Positions 60,421 through 64,000 of a DNA stretch of 64,000 nt are shown one piece after another. The stretch is from Panax quinquefolius (Eukaryota > Streptophyta > Magnoliopsida > Apiales > Araliaceae). The notes under the pieces are model-generated. The model saw only the letters and a list, made by a program, of their open reading frames with translations. It was not told where the DNA came from and searched no databases. Location: positions 92,172,706 through 92,236,705 of the forward strand of contig CM035166.1 in assembly GCA_020205615.1 (NCBI GenBank), read 5' to 3'. Position 1 is the first letter of the stretch. Each line of letters opens with the position of its first letter. The position numbers and the translations under genes are program-made.

Positions 60421-62396
60421 GAACGAGATAAAGATAATACATTAAGTTAATGTGAATAAAGTTAATACATTAAGTTCATGTTGACAGCTCAGGAGGAGCA
60501 AATAAAGGAAATGGAAAGACTGGAAGTAGAAGTACCTATTAAATAAATTATTTTTAGGTTTAATGCTGTATAACTTTCTTTGTCTAGTTCTTACTTCTTG
60601 ACAAAGCTTGATAGCTCTTCCTCCCATTCCTTCCTTCCGAATCTGTGGCCTCCCAATCTCTTCTCCTCTCAACTTTCTTTTGCTCTAGATCTTTTATTTA
60701 GTAGAATGAAAAAATAAATTCTTGCAAGTATACTTGGATTGGGTATTTATAGGAAGCTAAGACCAAGGGCACAATAGTCATTACGCCATCACTAAGAAGA
60801 GCAAAATGTTCTTTAAGGCACCTCAAGTAAATTTCTCCCATGACACAATGGTCAGAAGCAATATTCCCTAATGACAAAATAGTCCTCTCAACATGATTAG
60901 GAAACTTCTTAGAAATTTCCTTCAAGGACACAGGGCAAAATGGTCATTTCACCATCTCTAGGAATCTTTCTAGCAATTTTCTCTTAGAACTCATTGGTCA
61001 TTAATAATTTTTCCTAAGGATAAAATAGTCATTTCTTTCTATAACTCATTGGCCATTAATATTTTTCTCTTGGAGAAAAATAGTCACTTGACCACTATTA
61101 AGAAACTTCCTAGATATTTCCTAGGATTTTCCTCCATTCTTCCCCACTTAGTGGGCCCCACAATTTTAGCCCCACCTCATATTTATTTTATTTACTCATT
61201 TATCCATTTAATTGTCCATTTGACTTCTAAAAATCAACTTTTTCATGTTTACAGTCAATTCCTACTAAAATCGACGTTCTTAACATCATGAAAATATATA
61301 TTCGCTTCTTCAAATTCATTTCTGAATTTCGAGTTTGACTTTGACCAAATTGTCAACAGTTGATTTTGACAAAAAAGTCAACCCTGACACCATATTATGT
61401 TTACAGTCTTTTCTTAGAAATTCAATGTTCCGGACTCAACTGAACAGTCCGTGTTTCAAAATTCTATTCCTAACTCATATTTGAGTTTTGATTTGCATCT
61501 CTTATCTTTTATGCAATTATTTGCTTTCCTTTAGTTAGTTCAAAGTAATTAAATTAATTACCCTTGACCAACTATTAATTTCTCATCCTCAACACACATA
61601 TATCTATATACACATCATTTATACCTAGAAATTTCCAAAAGAAATTCCATTTATTAATACACCCTTACGTTCTTTTCCCATAAAATAATTTAATCAACTT
61701 TATTTATCATGTGTTATATTATCACCTTTTTCATTTATCATTATTATCAAATTCATGGACAAAAATCTATTCTTAGCCCAAGTCTTATCAGACTTGTTCC
61801 GACTCCTCATTACCTGTTTTTTCTTTTCAGGTATTAACATCTTCATAACATGGTCTACTCAGTATCAAATAATCAAAGTTCATTAAAATTCAATATTATA
61901 GCATTTTTTTTTTTAATTATAAACTTCATATAACACAATCTTCTCACTTTTCTTCATCTTCTCATTTCTCATTCTTCAACACTTCTATTTTTTGATATAT
62001 AACTCCTTTATTCTAATTCAATAATAATTTATAATTTATTCATCTATCGAGTTACTAAAATATTCTTCTTGCATAACTGTTCTACTAACCTCTCCTGATA
62101 ACCTTCTTAGAGACTTTTACAACAAAAGTCTCTCTTCTCATTATTACACATATTATATATGTCCTTTCTGACACATAAATTATATTAAAGTTTTTAATCA
62201 TTTCTCTACATATTTCCCTCTTTCAAATCTAGGTTTGTACATCTCAACCTTTAATCCCATTTAATTATCTTTCAAGCCTTATTCTTTTTTCAATGACTAC
62301 CATTCAACTTCCTTATATAAGGTTCATCATCCACTATTATCGTATTAATTATTTAAAAATCATATTTCCTAGCTTTCTAAATATTCGGGGTATCAC
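60421..62396 (-). repeat. Probable gypsy LTR on the minus strand
   Basis: On the minus strand this block starts TGTGATACCCCGAATATT (62396), has CCTATAAATA (60744-60753), and a donor-like GTAAG (60590-60594) about 155 bp later. It faces the LTR-like block that begins at 57422, and the two ends are different families. No primer-binding site, gag or pol is attached, so it is a solo LTR or fragment. The left boundary is a guess. ORFs in this block carry no known domain. Confidence 0.45.
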
Positions 62397-62879
62397 AGTA
62401 ACTTTTTCACTAACATTAAAAACTATCAGGTAGTTCATGTGATAACTGTTTTAAAAATTAGGGGTAATAAAAATCAAATTTAAAAAAAAAATATTTTGGA
62501 GACCAAAGAGTCTAAAAGTAATTAACTTTTTGCTCTCTTAATAATGTAGATTTTGATTTTGTTAAGTTAAAGCTTTGGTTGGTTTATTCATGTTTCGTCT
62601 GATTTTTTTACTTCACATAAATCTTGATTGTTTCAATATTTAATAAAGAATACTTTTGTTATGGATTGCCCTAAATTTTAATCAATTATAATTACGAAAT
62701 TTATCAATACATAGAATTAGTAAAAATTATAAGAGAATATAACTTATTACACATCTCTTCAAAAATTTTTTTTAAAAATAATACATATACACATAACTAA
62801 CAATTAAAAAATAGTTAAACATTCACAATTCATTCAATTCTGCAAATAATCTCTTCCTTCTTTTTTTTGAACACTAAAG
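62397..62879. other. 3' flank of the VPS62-like gene
   Basis: AT-rich sequence with no element boundary. It should contain the 3' untranslated region and polyadenylation site of the minus-strand gene, but no decisive signal was picked. Confidence 0.5.
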
Positions 62880-64000
62880 TTACACCCTCTCATCCCCACT
62901 CCAATTGTCTTTCCATTTTGGGCCAGTAGGTCCTTCCTCGCCTAATAGCTCAGGAGGAAGCTTACTCACTAATTTATCAAGATCGGCTTTCAAGTTATTA
63001 GGCAACAACTTTTTTATTAATTGTATCAAATCATTTATAGTATAGGTAATAAGTGGCCCCCATTCCCTTGCATAATTCAACCACGGTGGCACAATCACCT
63101 CTGACGGCCCCAAATACTCCGTCCCTATCAACACAAACCGCCGCCCGGTGTCCATCCTCATACCTCTCGCCATATCGTTCCGTACTCCAATGTTGTCCTT
63201 CCCTTCCAACACAAGTCCATCATGTGGAAACGACGCGTGCCCGTGCAACGACGCATATACAACGTGCTTGTTACCAAATTCAAACTCGAGCTCTGAGCAA
63301 CTCACCCAAGTCCCTTTATTATGTTGTGAAAAATAGAAACTTTTTAACTCTCCGTTAAAATTACTGATCCTTAGTGTCACATGTTCCCAGTCGCCAACAT
63401 GTTCCCCAATTTTTCCCAAGGAAAGATTAATAAATTCAATCTTTAACTTTGCTCCCCCATTAAAAGGGTAGAATATCCACACCACGATATCAGTAAATGT
63501 TGCGCCTAACATAGGCTTAACGTGTAAATATCCTCCTGCATGTGACAGATTACCTTTCTTGAGATTGTCACTAGCCGTTTGGTCCGTTGGGAGGTCTAAC
63601 CAATAAGCACCATCGTCCGAGCTACCATTTTGGGGAAGGTTCGCACCCGTGGGGCTAACAGGGTCCGGATTAGATTCTTTCCCTTTTGTATACAACAGTG
63701 CACCATCGTCGAAAAACCAACTTACTGAAGTGGGGAAAAATTCTTCATCAGGATGGAAGTATAATACTGGACAATAAGCTTCAGCCAATGCTTGAATTTG
63801 ACTTTTTGTTGGCATAGCTAATAAATTGTTCTTCACATTTTTCAGACAGGCCAAAGACAATGCAGCATCATCATTTTGTGCCACAAATGTTCCAGTCGAA
63901 ACACCTAAAGCTTGAGTTCCTCTAACTGTCGGCCTTGAACTATAAACATTGAACCTGGGACTATTGGGTCCCCAAATCCAATCGTCAACTTCAATCGAGT
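62880..64000 (-). CDS. VPS62-like protein (DUF946 family), 3' part; 5' end outside window
   Basis: An uninterrupted minus-strand frame of about 373 codons runs from the window edge to a stop at 62880. Visible residues include VDDWIWGPNSPRFNVY near the start of the visible part, then a YCPVLYFHPDEEFFPTSV segment, HVGDWEHVTLRISN, the HGHASFPHDG block and PPWLNYAREWGP near the end. These are the hallmarks of plant vacuolar protein sorting-associated protein 62 relatives (DUF946). Family proteins have about 550 residues, so roughly the last two-thirds is here. The name comes from the yeast gene; the plant function is not established. No signal peptide or membrane segment is visible. No intron interrupts this part, and composition is clearly less AT-rich than the surroundings. 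No frameshift or internal stop. The start codon is not in the window; an internal GTG at 63884 is not the start, because the frame is open further upstream. Confidence 0.95.
   Translation of the reverse strand, partial: SIEVDDWIWGPNSPRFNVYSSRPTVRGTQALGVSTGTFVAQNDDAALSLACLKNVKNNLLAMPTKSQIQALAEAYCPVLYFHPDEEFFPTSVSWFFDDGALLYTKGKESNPDPVSPTGANLPQNGSSDDGAYWLDLPTDQTASDNLKKGNLSHAGGYLHVKPMLGATFTDIVVWIFYPFNGGAKLKIEFINLSLGKIGEHVGDWEHVTLRISNFNGELKSFYFSQHNKGTWVSCSELEFEFGNKHVVYASLHGHASFPHDGLVLEGKDNIGVRNDMARGMRMDTGRRFVLIGTEYLGPSEVIVPPWLNYAREWGPLITYTINDLIQLIKKLLPNNLKADLDKLVSKLPPELLGEEGPTGPKWKDNWSGDERV

Noticed and set aside
60442..60931. Two ORFs of about 76 codons
   Set aside because: They lie in the transcribed leader of an LTR-like block and have no recognised family.

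Overview
This window is intergenic DNA of a flowering plant, probably a eudicot. It is AT-rich, about 45 kb is nested transposable elements, and the only host-type gene I recognise is a plant VPS62/DUF946-family gene running off the right edge (62880-64000, minus strand). I see no rRNA or tRNA gene, no CRISPR array and no prokaryotic operon structure.

Layout. 1-9285: hAT-like terminal and C-terminal transposase sequence (1-1810 and 5614-6466). It is split by a complete 3.8-kb CACTA transposon (1811-5610) with perfect 3-bp target duplications, which carries two exons of a short-chain reductase-like host gene. An unclassified LTR-like stretch follows (7081-9285). 9286-19043: a plus-strand Ty3/gypsy chromovirus ('A'), whose right LTR lost its last ~110 bp. 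19128-21030: the N-terminal half (BED finger) of a hAT transposase. 21031-41065: a second A-family element on the minus strand (A'), with a perfect 5-bp duplication (CAAAT). A full plus-strand element of a related family ('B', 23794-33957) sits inside its integrase/chromodomain region. 41066-52680: an En/Spm (CACTA) transposase gene split by a minus-strand B-family element (B', 42190-52447, duplication CTATA). 52953-56841: a Mutator-like element with an approximate 9-bp duplication, whose left terminal repeat is split by an LTR of a third subfamily. 57422-62396: two LTR-like blocks facing each other; one holds a TIR element, which holds a palindromic MITE, which holds a hAT MITE. 62397-62879: gene-flanking AT-rich DNA.

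The retroelements share one plan: LTRs of 2.4-2.8 kb, a TATA box about 0.8-1.2 kb into the LTR, a splice-donor-like site 115-200 bp later, an array of short tandem repeats, then an array of small hairpins with a conserved GGCCCAGTAGTG loop, a Met-tRNA-type primer site, and gag-protease-RT-RNase H-integrase-chromodomain. All gag-pol regions are broken by frameshifts. Many of the differences between copies fall at CAG/CTG trinucleotides and take the form CAG or CTG to CG. That looks more like a base-calling artefact at CHG-methylated cytosines than like evolution, so part of the apparent decay may not be real.
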